From Ananas comosus (taxonomy: Eukaryota; Streptophyta; Magnoliopsida; Poales; Bromeliaceae): a stretch of 64,000 nt of DNA. A program made the position numbers and the translations under genes. Shown in pieces: positions 1-11,686 of this stretch (position 1 is the stretch's first letter; every line of letters begins with the position of its first letter). A model generated the notes under the pieces. That model worked only from the letters and a program-made list of their open reading frames with translations, was not told the origin of the DNA and ran no database searches. The stretch lies in assembly GCF_001540865.1 (NCBI RefSeq), contig NC_033635.1:6485590-6549589 (forward strand), written 5' to 3'.

Positions 1-1320
1 CATTACCTTTTCATAAATCACACTGATTACTTGTCCCTCGGCACTTTTATATCTCATTTCACTTTTTCTTTTCACAATTCACTTGCCCCTTGGCACTTTC
101 ATATTTTCTACATATCACTTTCCCCATGGCACTGTTAATTCACATGAACCCATTTTTACCGTTTACTCGCAAGATATTTCTTACATGTCACTATACATAT
201 ATAATATGACTCAGGAATATACCTCAGGGAATTGAACATGCAGGATACATATGTAAGGTTTAGACGTAAGTATTTTACAAGGGACATCCATTAAATCAAC
301 TTCACTGCTATTTTCTTTATCAAGCTGTTTGTAACAAACATCATGAAAGATATATACTCCAACAGGGCCAACATGTTATAGCACAAAGATATGCAAATAG
401 ACGTAATAGTTTGCCAATTTTGGCGATGGCGACATAATAACCACCTAGTCAAGCCCCAAAAGATGTATACTACTGACAGCTCCACCCTCTTCACAGCACA
501 ATACAAAACCACAACCTCAGCCCCTGAATAAAAACCATGTTTATCAATCCTGTGATATTGTTAACCCTATATGTCAACTAAAGGCATCATTTGTAGCCTG
601 TAGACTTAAGAGTGTTTATCACCTTATCACTACAGTAGATTGTGTAAAACACCAACAGTAATCTTCCTACTGCTTCTCTCCTCAATCCATAGCTTCCTCC
701 TTAGCTACGCCTCAACAGAAATCACAGATAGAGAATTAATTAACTTCTGGGCCCTCCAAACATAGATCCACATCCTTGGTAAGGAGAGAGATTGATGAAA
801 GTAAGGGAGAAAAGGGGCTGAGGAGCAATGGCCCATTTATAGGCCAGTAACAATTGCTTTTGAGCCCTTGAACTTTCAACAAAACACCGGACAGACCGCT
901 AGTCCGAAATAGACCTTGGGCGGCTGTAACCACTTTCGGGCGTCCGAAACTTACGTAATGAGTCACCTGCTCACTGCTTCGCACTCAATTACACTTACTC
1001 ATAACATTTGGGCATCCACAGTACCTCCGGATGCTTGCAACATCGCATGAGCAGTGACCTCAATCTTTTGGATTGAGCTCCTATGGAACTCAAGACATCC
1101 AGAACTCCACCAGAAAATTTCAGGTGTTTGAACCATCATCCGAATCCTCTGAAATATCAGCCCTCCTTAGCTCTGGACTTTCGGGAACCCACAACCCTAT
1201 TCCAGGCTTCCGAAATCACTCTAAAACTTAAGTTTCAGTAGAATTATTTTCTGGATCCCATTTTCGCGCTCCTTTTGCGCCATACCAATTCCATCTCAGT
1301 CATAAACCTCGAGATACCAA
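1..1320 (-). repeat. Possible degenerate LTR, upstream part
   Basis: I find no gene here. Read on the minus strand, 831-842 gives a TATA-like CTATAAATGGGC followed downstream by a CT-rich tract (about 780-830). Around 1255-1300 there is text like the U3 part of the better preserved LTRs further on (a TTTTCGCGC run). This is the same order as in those LTRs, so the stretch may be an old minus-sense copy of that family. I see no clean ends and no target duplication. Confidence 0.25.
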
Positions 1321-1332
1321 GAATAGGTTCCA

Positions 1333-2245
1333 ACCTAGGGGTGGAAACGAGCCGAGCTCGAGCGAGCTTACCTCAGCTCAAGCTTTGCTTGAAATTAATT
1401 TCGAGCCTAAATTTAGGCTCAAGCTTGGCTTGAAATTAATTCGAGCCGAGCTCGAACGAGCCTAATTTCGAGTTGAGCGAGCTCGAGCCCTAAACGAGCC
1501 GCTTGAAATTCTTAACGTCGTGCAATCTATAGTTTAATTTTTATAAAACATTATCTAAAATTTGATACAAAAAATGTCTAATAGTTCAACATACAAAATG
1601 AATGTTTGAAATACGATATTATAATATTAGAAAAAATTAGAGAAAGAGACTCTACGAGGAAGTGAAAAAGAGAGAGCAATTAGAGTAGGATTTTGCTGAT
1701 TTGGTTTTGTGGACCCAATAATCTAAATTCTATGTACAAATACTTAAAATACATAATATATATTATTTTATATAATTAAAATATATATGATATATAATTA
1801 TGTATATAGAGTATGGCTATTATATTTTTATAAATATAAACCCCTTTATACTCATAAGTTTTCGACCATTTCCATCTGTTAAATCATATTATTCAACGAA
1901 CCACCCACTCAATCTCAGGAGACCACTGTCATCCTAATCACACATTCAACGGTTGAAAATTTATAAGTATAAAGGGGTCTATACTTATAAGAGTATAATA
2001 GCCCGAGCCAATATATATATAGAATTAGGCTACTATACTATTAATAGTACAAACCGCTTGCTATTAGGTTTCTGGCCCTTGGATGAAGGAATGTGCGGTC
2101 AGGATGATAGTAGCCTCCTAGGGTTGAGTGGGTGGCTAGCTGAATAGTATGATGTAATGGATGAAAATGGCCAAAGGGATTGATCTAATGGCAGAAAACT
2201 CGATAGCATAAAATGCTTGCTACCATCGATAGTATAGTAGCCGGA

Positions 2246-2280
<35 letters not shown>

Positions 2281-2690
2281 TAGATCTAACGGCAGAAAAC
2301 TCAATAGTACAAAGCATTTAGTACTATCGATAGCATGGATAGTATGTATAGTAGCCGGACTATATATATATAGAGAGAGAGAGAGAGAGTTCGGCTACTA
2401 TATTATCGATAGTACCAAATGCTTGATGCTATCGAATTTTGTACCGTTAAATCACCTTTTTGCGCATTTCTACCCGTTAGGTCATATTATTCAACTAATT
2501 ACTAGCAGATTACTATCATCCTAACCGCACATTCCTTCATCCACGAGCCGAAAACCTAATAGAAAGTGGTTGATACTATTAATAGTATATAGTAGACTAA
2601 TTTTTTATATATATTTTGAGCTTTTTGAGCTTAATTCGAGCGAGCCGAGTAATACTCAGGCTCGGCTTAATCCCTGCCCTTCTGTGCTGA
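1333..2690. repeat. Degenerate element with CGAGC-rich inverted ends
   Basis: The left part (1337-1510) is dense in GAGCCGAGCTCGAG-type words, and the right part (2618-2690) carries the inverted equivalents (GAGCGAGCC, GGCTCGGC). The outer ends are loosely inverted: TAGGGGTGGAAACGAGCC against CAGGGATTAAGCCGAGCC. That resembles a non-autonomous hAT-like element. I find no convincing 8-bp target duplication, so the class is tentative. The inside is filled with later foldback sequences. Confidence 0.35.
1808..2605. repeat. Cluster of nested foldback (MITE-like) repeats
   Basis: One foldback runs from about 1811 (GGCTATTATA) to 2008 (TATAATAGCC). A second, larger one starts at 2027 (GGCTACTATACTATTAATAG) and returns near 2572-2600 (CTATTAATAGTATATAGTAG). 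Shorter copies of GTAGCCGGACT sit between, next to a TA run (2248-2278) and a GA run (2371-2390). Short open frames across this area are only repeat text. Confidence 0.5.
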
Positions 2691-5019
2691 GAAACCCTAG
2701 GGTTTTTTAGGCTTCTTTTATGTTGCGACAATTGCAACTTAATCCATGGGCTTCTGATATTTATGTTTCCAGCCATCTCCTCCCATGCATTTATGCTCAC
2801 GAGCTCCTTGGCTATTGAAATATTCCATCTCTCTTGCATTTTGCGTAGAGGTTTGCTAATTTTGAATTACAAAGCTGGTTACTACATATGCCACAATGTG
2901 TACACTGTCAAATAATTTATCACAACAAGCTATGATAGTTGAACTTGTTATATAATCATCAGATTTAAATATTGGTGTCTCAGTTATTTCGTCCTCCACC
3001 TGATCAGTATAAAGTGTATAATATGTTTCAAGCATTTAAAATATCGAGTGTACTATGCTCAACTCCAGTCTCATCATCCTTTGCTTGCATGTCCATGTTC
3101 TTGCATTCTTGTGACTTGGCTAGCCGTTTGTAGTGGCCTAGTCGTAGACAAATTAAGTTATAGGTGCAATCAGCTGAACATCAACGACTATTAGGTGTGC
3201 ATCCATGTCCCAACTGCACATTAAATAATAGTTAGAATCGGAACCGTCGTACAATTTCTAATGCATCATATTGTTTCACATTTGTTGTGGAATGTCATGT
3301 GATACATATATACTTTGACTTGCGGTCAGATGAGCTAATATAGTTTCTATTGCCTTCATTTCTCTAGGATTCCAAAGACGGCCGCAAAGAAATTAGGTGT
3401 TGCTCAGCTATCAAAGACAATATGGGATTGGAAGATGGCATGCGTATCATGGAAAGCGGCAGAAGACATGAAAAACTGGGCATTGCGGGTGCATAAAAGC
3501 AGCCAGTAGATATTTATTTCGAAAATTTCAGCTGGCAAAAGTGAGCATAGATATGCATTTCTTTGGCTAGTTGTTAAAAAGGGTGATTGATGGGAAGTGC
3601 GCGACGCTGTTGTCGATACAGGGCTATTCTTTACTTTTTTTTTTAAAAATTTTTGTGCTTAATATTATTCTTGACTTGTGCCGTGCCGCAGATTTAAATA
3701 AACCACCAGTTTGTTGTTGTTCTTTACACGTCACTCCTGCTAGCCGAGCCTATTTATGTTCCTTGCATATGTATCGCAAAATAAGGCTGGGCATGAAAGT
3801 CCGGGCGTTTTCAGGTCATCTTATTGGAGGCTAAAATTGGAGTTACAGGCATTAAAAGCATGTTTGGTCCGCTGAAATTGAAGCGACAAAAATGATATTT
3901 TCGGAAAGTGACGTTTTGTTTTATCAATCGCTTTGATTTGCGAAAAATAAATATAAAAATTATTTTGTATAAGTGGTTACAAAATGAGTTATAATTAAAT
4001 TTCACCTTTTTGACTTCCGCTCCAAAAATTTGAAAGCTACTGATAGTAGAGAGTTTACCTAAAAAAGTTATATTTGGTCTTAATTTTAAAAATTTAATTT
4101 AATTTAAATTTTATTTGAAATTATGAATTTAATTTCATATTTTGAATTATATTTGTAAATTCAAATTCAACATAAATTTTTTAAATTTAGATTTGTGAAT
4201 TTATATCGAAATTTAAATTTGAATGTTTTAGATTTTAAATATAAATATAATATTTAAAATTTAAATTTTAATCAAATTAATTTAGCTAGGAACTTCAACT
4301 TGAATTTTGAATTCAAATTCGTCCAAACTATAAATTTAAATTGTTGATTGAAATTTGAATTGAAAAATCAAGTTTTAAGTTAAAACGTGAAGTCGAATTT
4401 AAGTTGTATTTTGCATTTAATTTCCAAATGAGTTTCAGTTTGAACTTTAATGAATTCAAATGTTCAATATAAATTGTGATCTAAACTGAAATTTTTTATT
4501 TTAATTTTGATTTTAATTCAAATCATGATTTCATATTTAGAATTTAAAATTTAAGATCAAAAAGTAAATTAAAATTTAAATTTGATTCAAATCATATATT
4601 CAAATTGTGAATTCAAATTAGAATTAATGTTTTAATTTTTATGTTGAAATTTGATTTTAGAATTTAATTTCTTTTATCTGTTGTAACTTAAACATTAAAT
4701 TCAAGTTGTAAATTTAATTGTATGTCTCAAATTTTAATTACAATTCAACTTAGATTTAAGTTTTAATTTTAATTTTAATTTATGAGCATAGGCTGTTTAT
4801 TTGTATTTTCACTTCTTCATCTATAATGAAACAATTGAAACCACAAAACTATAATTTTCTATGTTTCAATTTATAGCCAACTAAATAATCGAACTCAAAA
4901 GTTACTTTTGTAAAATTCACTGTTATGATTATCATTTAAAATACTAGAAGCTTGTAGGTAGCTGTTTCCTCATCTTCTATAACAAGTTCCTCTCGAATTG
5001 ATTCTTGGTGCCCTAACTT
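2691..5019. other. No gene recognised; AT-rich self-complementary filler
   Basis: From 2691 to 4080 I see no coding or repeat structure I can name. From about 4080 to 4800 the DNA is almost all short words such as AAATTTAAATTT in both orientations. The same texture fills the Tourist elements at 21686-22610 and 59257-60109, so this may be a decayed member whose ends I cannot define. Confidence 0.4.
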
Positions 5020-5022
5020 TTA

Positions 5023-5473
5023 GGGCGCGTTTGGTTCGAAGTCGGAATCGAAATCGGAATCGGAATCAAAATAAGCTGGAATCGGAATCGGAATGACTCA
5101 TTANTTATATAAATTAAAATTTAATTTAAATTCAAATTCATAAGTTAGATTCGAAATACTTGATTAAATTTTAATTTTTAATTTAAGTTTAAATTAAAAT
5201 TTAAAATTATATATTTAATTTTAAAATTTTAACTCATATTTTAATTAAAAAAGTTGAAAAAATAAATTTAATCCGAATAAATATCCATTCCGTCCGGATT
5301 CAACTTTCAATCCGGCCTCCTAGGCCGGATTGAAAAAAGTGGAGATTGGGGGATTCCCATTCCACTCGGGAATCGTAATCGGAATGGAACTCCCACGTAC
5401 CAAACACCCACAAACGAATTTATCCATTCCGATTCCGATTCCAGGATGAAAAAAAAGCGAACCAAACACGCCC
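5023..5473. mobile_element. Tourist-like (PIF/Harbinger) MITE
   Basis: The ends are inverted repeats: GGGCGCGTTTGGTTCG on the left and CGAACCAAACACGCCC on the right (one mismatch over 16). A TTA duplicates on both sides (5020-5022 and 5474-5476). A 3-bp TTA/TAA duplication with a GG..TTTGG terminus is typical of Tourist elements. The 451-bp body has GGAATCG repeats near both ends, an AT-rich centre and one N at 5104. It has no coding capacity. Confidence 0.85.
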
Positions 5474-5476
5474 TTA

Positions 5477-5890
5477 ATGTTCTTTGAGAATCAATTTGAG
5501 AATTGCTTAGAGATTATTTCTCAGATCTTTAATTTTTTCTAAGCAATAAATCATTACCAACAATTTGTAATTCTTACTCTGTATGGATTCGAGTAGGTGT
5601 CGTGGATTCGACATGATCAAAATAATTCGTGGATTCGAACAATTAGTGCTCGTACATTCAAGTGGTGTTCGTGGATTCCAACGTGGGGCATGGATTGAAG
5701 AAGATAAAAGAGAGGTTTTAGTTTGTGGAGTCAATAATCATTTTGTAATCTTTTATTTCTCAGTAGATTATTATCGCGTGTTAATCCCGTGGATATTTTA
5801 CTCCAAGGTGGAGTTTTCCACACAAATCTTGGTGTGTTATTTTCGTATTTATTTTTATTGTATCGAGATATGTGTTTATGGCCTAGAAAC
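5477..5890 (+). mobile_element. Copia-type LTR remnant
   Basis: The stretch contains text typical of the 3' part of plant Ty1-copia LTRs: a GTGGAGTTTTCCACAC block at about 5810-5824, followed by CTTGGTGTG and a T-rich tail. I see no TG..CA ends and no coding sequence. The class is inferred from wording alone. Confidence 0.35.
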
Positions 5891-5962
5891 CTATTCACCA
5901 CCCTCTTGGTATTTAATAGTTTCTTGATCGATCCTCGGGATCCCCATAACTTTCAAGCCAGA

Positions 5963-6138
5963 CACAAATTTCTAGTAGTGATCGTGGATTATTTTGCCAA
6001 ATAGGTTGAAGTAAAACCTAGTGGTTATAGATTATTTTACCAAATGGATGAAAGTAAAACCCCTGAGAATGGTCGCTCAAAAGGATATCATAATTTCGTA
6101 GAATATTTCATCATCCATCCTATCGAGATTCCTAAAAC
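5963..6138 (+). pseudogene. Ty3-gypsy integrase fragment
   Basis: Conceptual translation gives FLVVIVDYFAK, a stop, then VEVKP, and a second partial match VDYF.K.M.VKP followed by NFVEYFIIH.EIPKT. This matches the start of the integrase catalytic core (VDYFTKWVE), including the first catalytic Asp. Frames shift and stops interrupt. The fragment is cut at 6138, exactly where the LTR copy at 6139 starts, so the LTR probably landed in an old gypsy element. The rest of that element is not visible on the far side. Confidence 0.55.
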
Positions 6139-7479
6139 TGTCACGCCCCTACACCCGCCTATTTGGTCAAATTCCGGGACGTCAACAGATCACCGAACGG
6201 ACAGAGCTTCTCCTGTACATCCTAGGCGTCGCAATCAATACAATACAAAAGATTCTAATTAGGAACAGTATTCAAGCAAAGATTGCATAAGGAAGTATCG
6301 AAACATAAACAACTGCTGCTATTACAAGCATTCACATACATGATTTGTACATCGCATTTACAATTTGATTTCATCCGAATACAATCTAAGTTATTACAAA
6401 TTTATTACAATTTTTTTGGTTCTTTCATTTCCTTTCCAACCCTAAGCTAGACCAACTTAGGGTACTACTATCTCTGGTCACTGTGGTAGATGCTATCTAC
6501 AAAGCTACGCCCTTTCCTCGTGCCACCGCGCGGCTCACGTGCGAACCTGTAACACCCCGAAACAACGTGGGGTGAGAACTATGTCCATAGTTCCCAGTGG
6601 GTACGTCCACCCAAAAGAAAAGCTCGACCAGACAGGTCCAAAGGAGGCAACCAACATATTAGTCCAACAAATAGATATAACATCATAAATTATGCAACTA
6701 ACATTTATCATGCTTTTGCCTCACAAATGCAATAATGTCATGCTATATGCAAATCATGCAACAATGCAACAGCATAAGTAGATCTACCGATTCTACTTCT
6801 ATCTCGCTATCTAGCTCACATCCAACTAACTACTAAGATTTCTATTACCTTAGATCCATATCATTTACCACTTATTCTTAAGGTTTCATCTACCTTAACC
6901 AAGTCAGCTACCCGACTCGGCCTCGAGTCAATCAACTGCGGAATACCGCGCTCTATCCGGCTCGAGGTGAAGGACATCTCACTTGCACCTCAGCCTTCAA
7001 TCCACAAACCACATCGCCCAACGGGTCGCCCAGAACTGCATACACCCGTGGTCAGGGATCTTCTCGGTAGGAGGGGTATATGCCATACAGCCCTCGCGGC
7101 CCAAGACCCCCCCGATAGGGAGGGGAATATACTGCCACACAGCTCCCACGGCCAAGAATTTTCCATAAGCCTATCCTCGAAGTTCTCCCAGTGGGAGGGG
7201 AATATGCCACACAACCCCCGCAGCCAAGAACTGTCAAGTGCACAAATCCTGAAATTCTAAAATCCACTTTCCAAGTCTCAAGGGTCATATGCAAACCCTA
7301 CAATGTCGACCTATCTAGGTTCAACCCATGTACATCCTAGTGGCTACTACCACTATAATCCATAACCTAGGTTCAACCACGCTAGGCTATATGTCATCTC
7401 TACCTCGATCTCAACTTCTAGGTTCACTTGTTCAACCTATGTATACTAACACTAGGTTCAATATCATTCATGTCCAACC
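6139..7479 (-). mobile_element. Truncated LTR copy A (TGTA..TGACA superfamily)
   Basis: The plus strand begins TGTCACGCCCC, which is the sense 3' end (GGGGCGTGACA) of the LTR superfamily common in this window. The conserved hairpin is at 6572-6602. The repeat text at 7265-7479 aligns with 9830-10080 of copy C. The sense 5' half (TGTAA start, TATA, donor) is missing: the copy stops at 7479 where copy B begins. No matching target duplication is visible. Confidence 0.65.
6572..6602 (-). promoter_or_regulatory. Conserved LTR hairpin, copy A
   Basis: In sense this reads ACCCACTGG, then GAACTAT-GGAC-ATAGTTC, then TCAC. The 7-bp stem is perfect with a 4-nt loop. It lies about 430 bp from the LTR end. 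Confidence 0.7.
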
Positions 7480-9167
7480 TGTCACGCCCCGAGACCGCCA
7501 ATATAATGAATGCATGCACTTCGTAGTAGACGACTAGCTATCATGCTACTATGTTCAACAATGGAGCCATTCATTAGATCACCTAATCTCTCGGCTAGCC
7601 CGAAGGCTCGCTCTCAATCTCACATCTCAATCCCATAGGTGAGGAGTCCCAGCCGCTCGACTCACCCAAGACCGCCTACGGACAGCTAGCTACTGCCCTA
7701 TCGTGTGACCAAACCTCCGGAGTGCACGGCTTGTGTGGAGCGACCACGACAACATATAACAGGCTAGGCGAGCACGATCCAATCCTCGTCAACTGAGGAT
7801 ACCCTACCAACTAGGGTCATCATCATCATGGAATTCAAGTAATTCCTATACTCATCATCCTAGTGTTCCAACTACACTAAGGTTCTCATATGCCGACTCG
7901 TTCTTATGTTCAACATTAACTAGATGCCACTCGTTATGAGTTGTGTTTTCAATACAATAATTACACATTCACTAGGTTTTCATTCACCTAGGGTCCAATC
8001 CACATTTACCATCTCATTATAGGGTTCCAAGCCATGTTGCACTAATCTCATGCATCCTAGGTTTAAGTGCTAAGCCCACTATGCAACTATACCAAGGAGC
8101 ATGCAAGGATGGGAAGTAATCATCTAAGCACCCTATAATGCAATATCACAATATGCAAATATAGTCAAGAACAAGACTTAGACATAGGGAGCAGTACAAC
8201 TGCTTCGGGATGGCACCACCCACCTGTTGGCGATGTAGCAACTCGTTGAATGGAACTCGGCAACTCCTAGGATGTCGCTTCGCCCCTCCAAGTAGAAACG
8301 AAGCTACGATCACCCCTTTTTCGCCGACAACTCTCCACCGACTCAACTAATCGTCGAACCGTCTTCGTCGACGCGTTTACACACCTAGCAATTAGGTTTA
8401 CATATGATCAAATTAGATCAAAACCTACTATTTCCTAAAACCCCTATTTTGGAGCCCTAGGTTGCAATTAGTGCAATCTACTCAAATAAAACCCTAGATA
8501 CATGCAATTAGCATCTACTTAGCACCATTAGGTTCTATCAAAACCATTTCTAGAGTATTTAAATCTAAACCCTAGAAAAATGCCATTAGCGAGGTTGGAG
8601 CTTACCTCAAACACCTAGCTCCAAGCTTGAAAGGAAGAAGAAGAAGAAGATCTCCTTGCTCCAAGCTTCAATCTCCACCAAGTCTCCTCTCTTTTCTCCT
8701 TCCTTGAGAGCGAGCAAGAGAGTTTAGAGAGAAAGAGAGAGATATATTATGCTTTAGGTTGAGGAAAAGAGAGAGTGAGGGAGAAGAGTAGCTCCCAAGC
8801 ATCTCTTATAATGCATATTTGCAGAAAACCCCTCAACTTTCCAACTATGTAACAGCCCATCCTTAGGCATTTCGGGCTACGGGGACCGGTCTGTCCCTTG
8901 AGGGATCAGTCCCCGAGAGCAACTCTTGCGGGTAATGGTCTTTATCCCAAACTCTACGTGTACAAGGACCGGTCTCTCCCGCCAGGGACCGGTCCCCGAG
9001 AGCAAAATCTGCAATTTATGCAGATTCGCACAACTTGCTCTTGAGACCAACCACAATGCACTTTTTGCATTTTTGACATCCTCGGACTTTCCGAAGCATA
9101 CCAAGTCGACAACAAGTCGATTCTAGTCGAAGTTCAACCTCGGATTTTGAGAATTCACTTCCTTACA
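7480..9167 (-). mobile_element. LTR copy B, ACCGGT-palindrome family
   Basis: In the minus (sense) direction it starts TGTAAGGAAGTGAATTC at 9167 and ends GGGGCGTGACA at 7480. The start matches that of the solo LTR at 31879. It has ACCGGT palindromes at 8885, 8968 and 8988 in the U3 part, a TATA-like TTATAAGAG at about 8799-8811, a CT/AG-rich tract and a splice-donor-like GAGGTAAGC at 8599-8607. The flanks (CAACC left, TTATT right) do not match, so it is not a simple solo LTR. It may have formed by recombination between neighbouring copies. Confidence 0.7.
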
Positions 9168-9314
9168 TTATTATTATTACAAATTCTTTCAATGCCCTTA
9201 GGCTAAATAGAAGGGTACTTCTATTTCTTGTCACAAGTGATAGGGCGCTATCTATCAAACTACGCCTTTCCTTATGCCCTGTGCCGCTCATGTGTGGACC
9301 TGAAAAACATAGGG

Positions 9315-9345
9315 GTGAGAACTATAAACATAGTTTTCAGTGGGT
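9315..9345 (-). promoter_or_regulatory. Conserved LTR hairpin, copy C
   Basis: In sense this reads ACCCACTGA, then AAACTAT-GTTT-ATAGTTC, then TCAC. The stem is 6 to 7 bp and the loop differs from copy A. Confidence 0.7.
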
Positions 9346-10200
9346 ATGGCCACCCAAGGGAAGAGCTCAACCCAGTAGGTCCAAAGGAGGCATTATAAAC
9401 AAGTCAGTTCAACATATATATAAACATATACTATGTGCAATAATAAATATCATGCTTATGTCTCAAACAAATGTGATAATGAAAATCATGCAAGTAGATC
9501 TACCCTTTCTACTTTCTATTTCATTGTGCATTTCATTTCCCAATCCAATCCTAAGGTCTCTCTTACCTTAGCCAAGCTAACTACCCAATTCACTCTCGAG
9601 TCAATCTTAGCGGACAACCGCTCATATCTAGGCCTGAGGGGAGGATGTCTCATATGCACCTAGCCTTACATCCACTCGACTGTAGGTCGTCCATCGGGCG
9701 AGGAAATACCAACATACCCTTGACCACAAGTCGCTTACAGAGTGAGGAGAACCAACATACCCGTTGAATCACTGCCGGACGAGGAGAACCAGCAGACCCG
9801 CAAGTACCAATCCTAGGGATTCTAAAATCCATTTCCCAAGTCTCAAGGGTTCATTGTCTTCACCCTATATTGTCAACCTTTCTAGGTTCATAGTCATAGG
9901 TCCAAGTGGTTATCCTACCACTACATTTCATAACCTAGGTACAACAGCGCTAGGTCTTATGTCATTCCCGCCCAGGTTCATTCGACTCTAGGTTTAATGA
10001 AAATTCTAATACAAGTGGTCTTCCTGCCACTACATTTCATAACATATGTTCAATGACATTAGGTTCAATGTCCAATCATGTTATTTGTTATCCTAGCTGT
10101 CCACGCCTAGGATTCATGACATTCCAGTCCTTGTTTCCAATTTATTGAATTCTCTAATTTTTCTAGAGTTCATCGACCTATATTCACATCCACTCCTAGG

Positions 10201-10265
10201 TATACACACACACGCACACACGCACGCACGCACGCACGCACGCACGCATATATATATATATATAT
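10201..10265. repeat. Compound microsatellite (CA/CGCA)n-(TA)n
   Basis: A CACA run passes into repeated CGCA units and then a TA run. It lies inside LTR copy C. The short open frame read across it is not a gene. Confidence 0.9.
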
Positions 10266-11432
10266 CGCCTTTTAAGACATAATTCATACATGCATCTTTG
10301 CCACACACAACCAACCATTCCATATATATGCATCAACAAGTAATATCATACTTTACTCTTTTGGGCAGAACTAGGGTTAGTCACTTCGGTGAAACACACA
10401 ACTCACCTCACAAAGCTTCCTAATTGCTTGTAGACACTTACAATTAGGCCAATCTCTTGGATCTCCAAGCTTGCTCCCAAATTTTTCTTACCCTATACAA
10501 GAGATCCATTCGTTACCAATTTCAAACCCCTAAACGATTTTTTTCTCTTGAAATCAAGTTGCTCCACTTGATTTCCTAACCATCAATTAGAGTTTTAAAA
10601 GGTTAAAGTATTTTTAAAACTCTCCATGAGGAGATCCATCTTTCAAGGTTTTTCAAAAACTAGAGAAAAATCCCAAATCTCATAGTAAATCCCGCTATTT
10701 GTGGTCTAGATTTACCTAGGGTATGCTAAAATTCTAAAACAAAAGATTAAACTCAAAACCCCAACGTCAAATCCCAGAACTCACCTTTGCCCCAAAGACT
10801 TTTCTCTTCTTCTTGCTTAAAGAGAAAGCCTTCAACCTCCAAATCCTTGCTCTAAGCTTGATCCTTCAAGCTCCCATAGGAGAAGAAAATGAAGAAGTGA
10901 GAGAGAGCTTCTCTTTCTCTCTCTCGCTCTATCCTATGTGCGTGTGGGTGTTCTACAGAGAAAAGGGGAGAAGGTCTCCTAATATAAGCCCCCAACTGAA
11001 ATTACCAAAACACCCCTCAAAATCAGCATTCTATAGAGCTAAATATCGGTACTGGGTTCACGTACCGGTACTCAAACATCCAGTACCGGTACTCAGACAT
11101 CCGTTGGATTCTTAATTTTCTACTGCATACCAGTACTCAATTTTCAGTACCGATACCCAAAACAAATTCAATGCTGGTACTCAGGTTTGATTGCTCAAAA
11201 CCCGAGAACTCATTTTCCTAATTTTGTATTGCATACCGGTACCCAGTTTTCAGTATCGGTACTCAATACAAATTCTGCCACTTGGACAAATGTTTCACTC
11301 CGAAGTCCGTTTTCGCGTCGAGTTCATGCCAAAACACTCCAATACTCCCCAAACTTTGTCGGAACTACTCTAATAACTTTTTAAGCTAGTTACCACCAAA
11401 ACTTCATAATTGTAAAAGTTCGATATATTACA

Positions 11433-11681
11433 ATGGATTTTGGATCAAGCTGTATAGATACGTGTATGAAGGGGTTTTGGATGAAGCCGTATAGATCGGT
11501 ACAGCGCCATCACACCCATCCCATCAAACATTGGCATTGCTCCCATTCACATGCTCAAAGGGGAAAGAGGTTGGGGAGGATGGGTGAGGGAAGGAGTAGG
11601 CTATATTGTGCGCTATGGGTTAGCCGAAAGGGCTCAATGCGGAGAGGGGCGGAAGCCGAGGGAGGAATGTAGAGAGGGGGA
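11433..11681. other. No feature recognised
   Basis: This is a short unique-looking stretch between LTR copy C and the next solo LTR. Two similar phrases (GATCAAGCTGTATAGAT and GATGAAGCCGTATAGAT) repeat about 34 bp apart. I see no supported gene. Confidence 0.4.
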
Positions 11682-11686
11682 GGCGA

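Larger units (their letters stand above)
9168..11432 (-). mobile_element. Truncated LTR copy C, AGTACCGGTACT family
   Basis: In sense it starts TGTAATATATCG at 11432. It has ACCGGT palindromes at 11064, 11085 and 11235, a TATA-like CTTATATTAGG near 10978-10988, a donor-like AAAGGTGAGTT at 10779-10787 and the conserved hairpin at 9315-9345. The sense 3' end (GGCGTGACA) is missing; the copy meets B in an ATT-rich junction at about 9168. It is the same family as 11687-13785. Confidence 0.65.

Noticed and set aside
6139..11432. A repeated-spacer array of CRISPR type
   Set aside because: The repeated phrases here (such as CTAGGTTCA) are irregularly spaced and belong to decayed LTRs; this is a plant genome and no cas genes are present.
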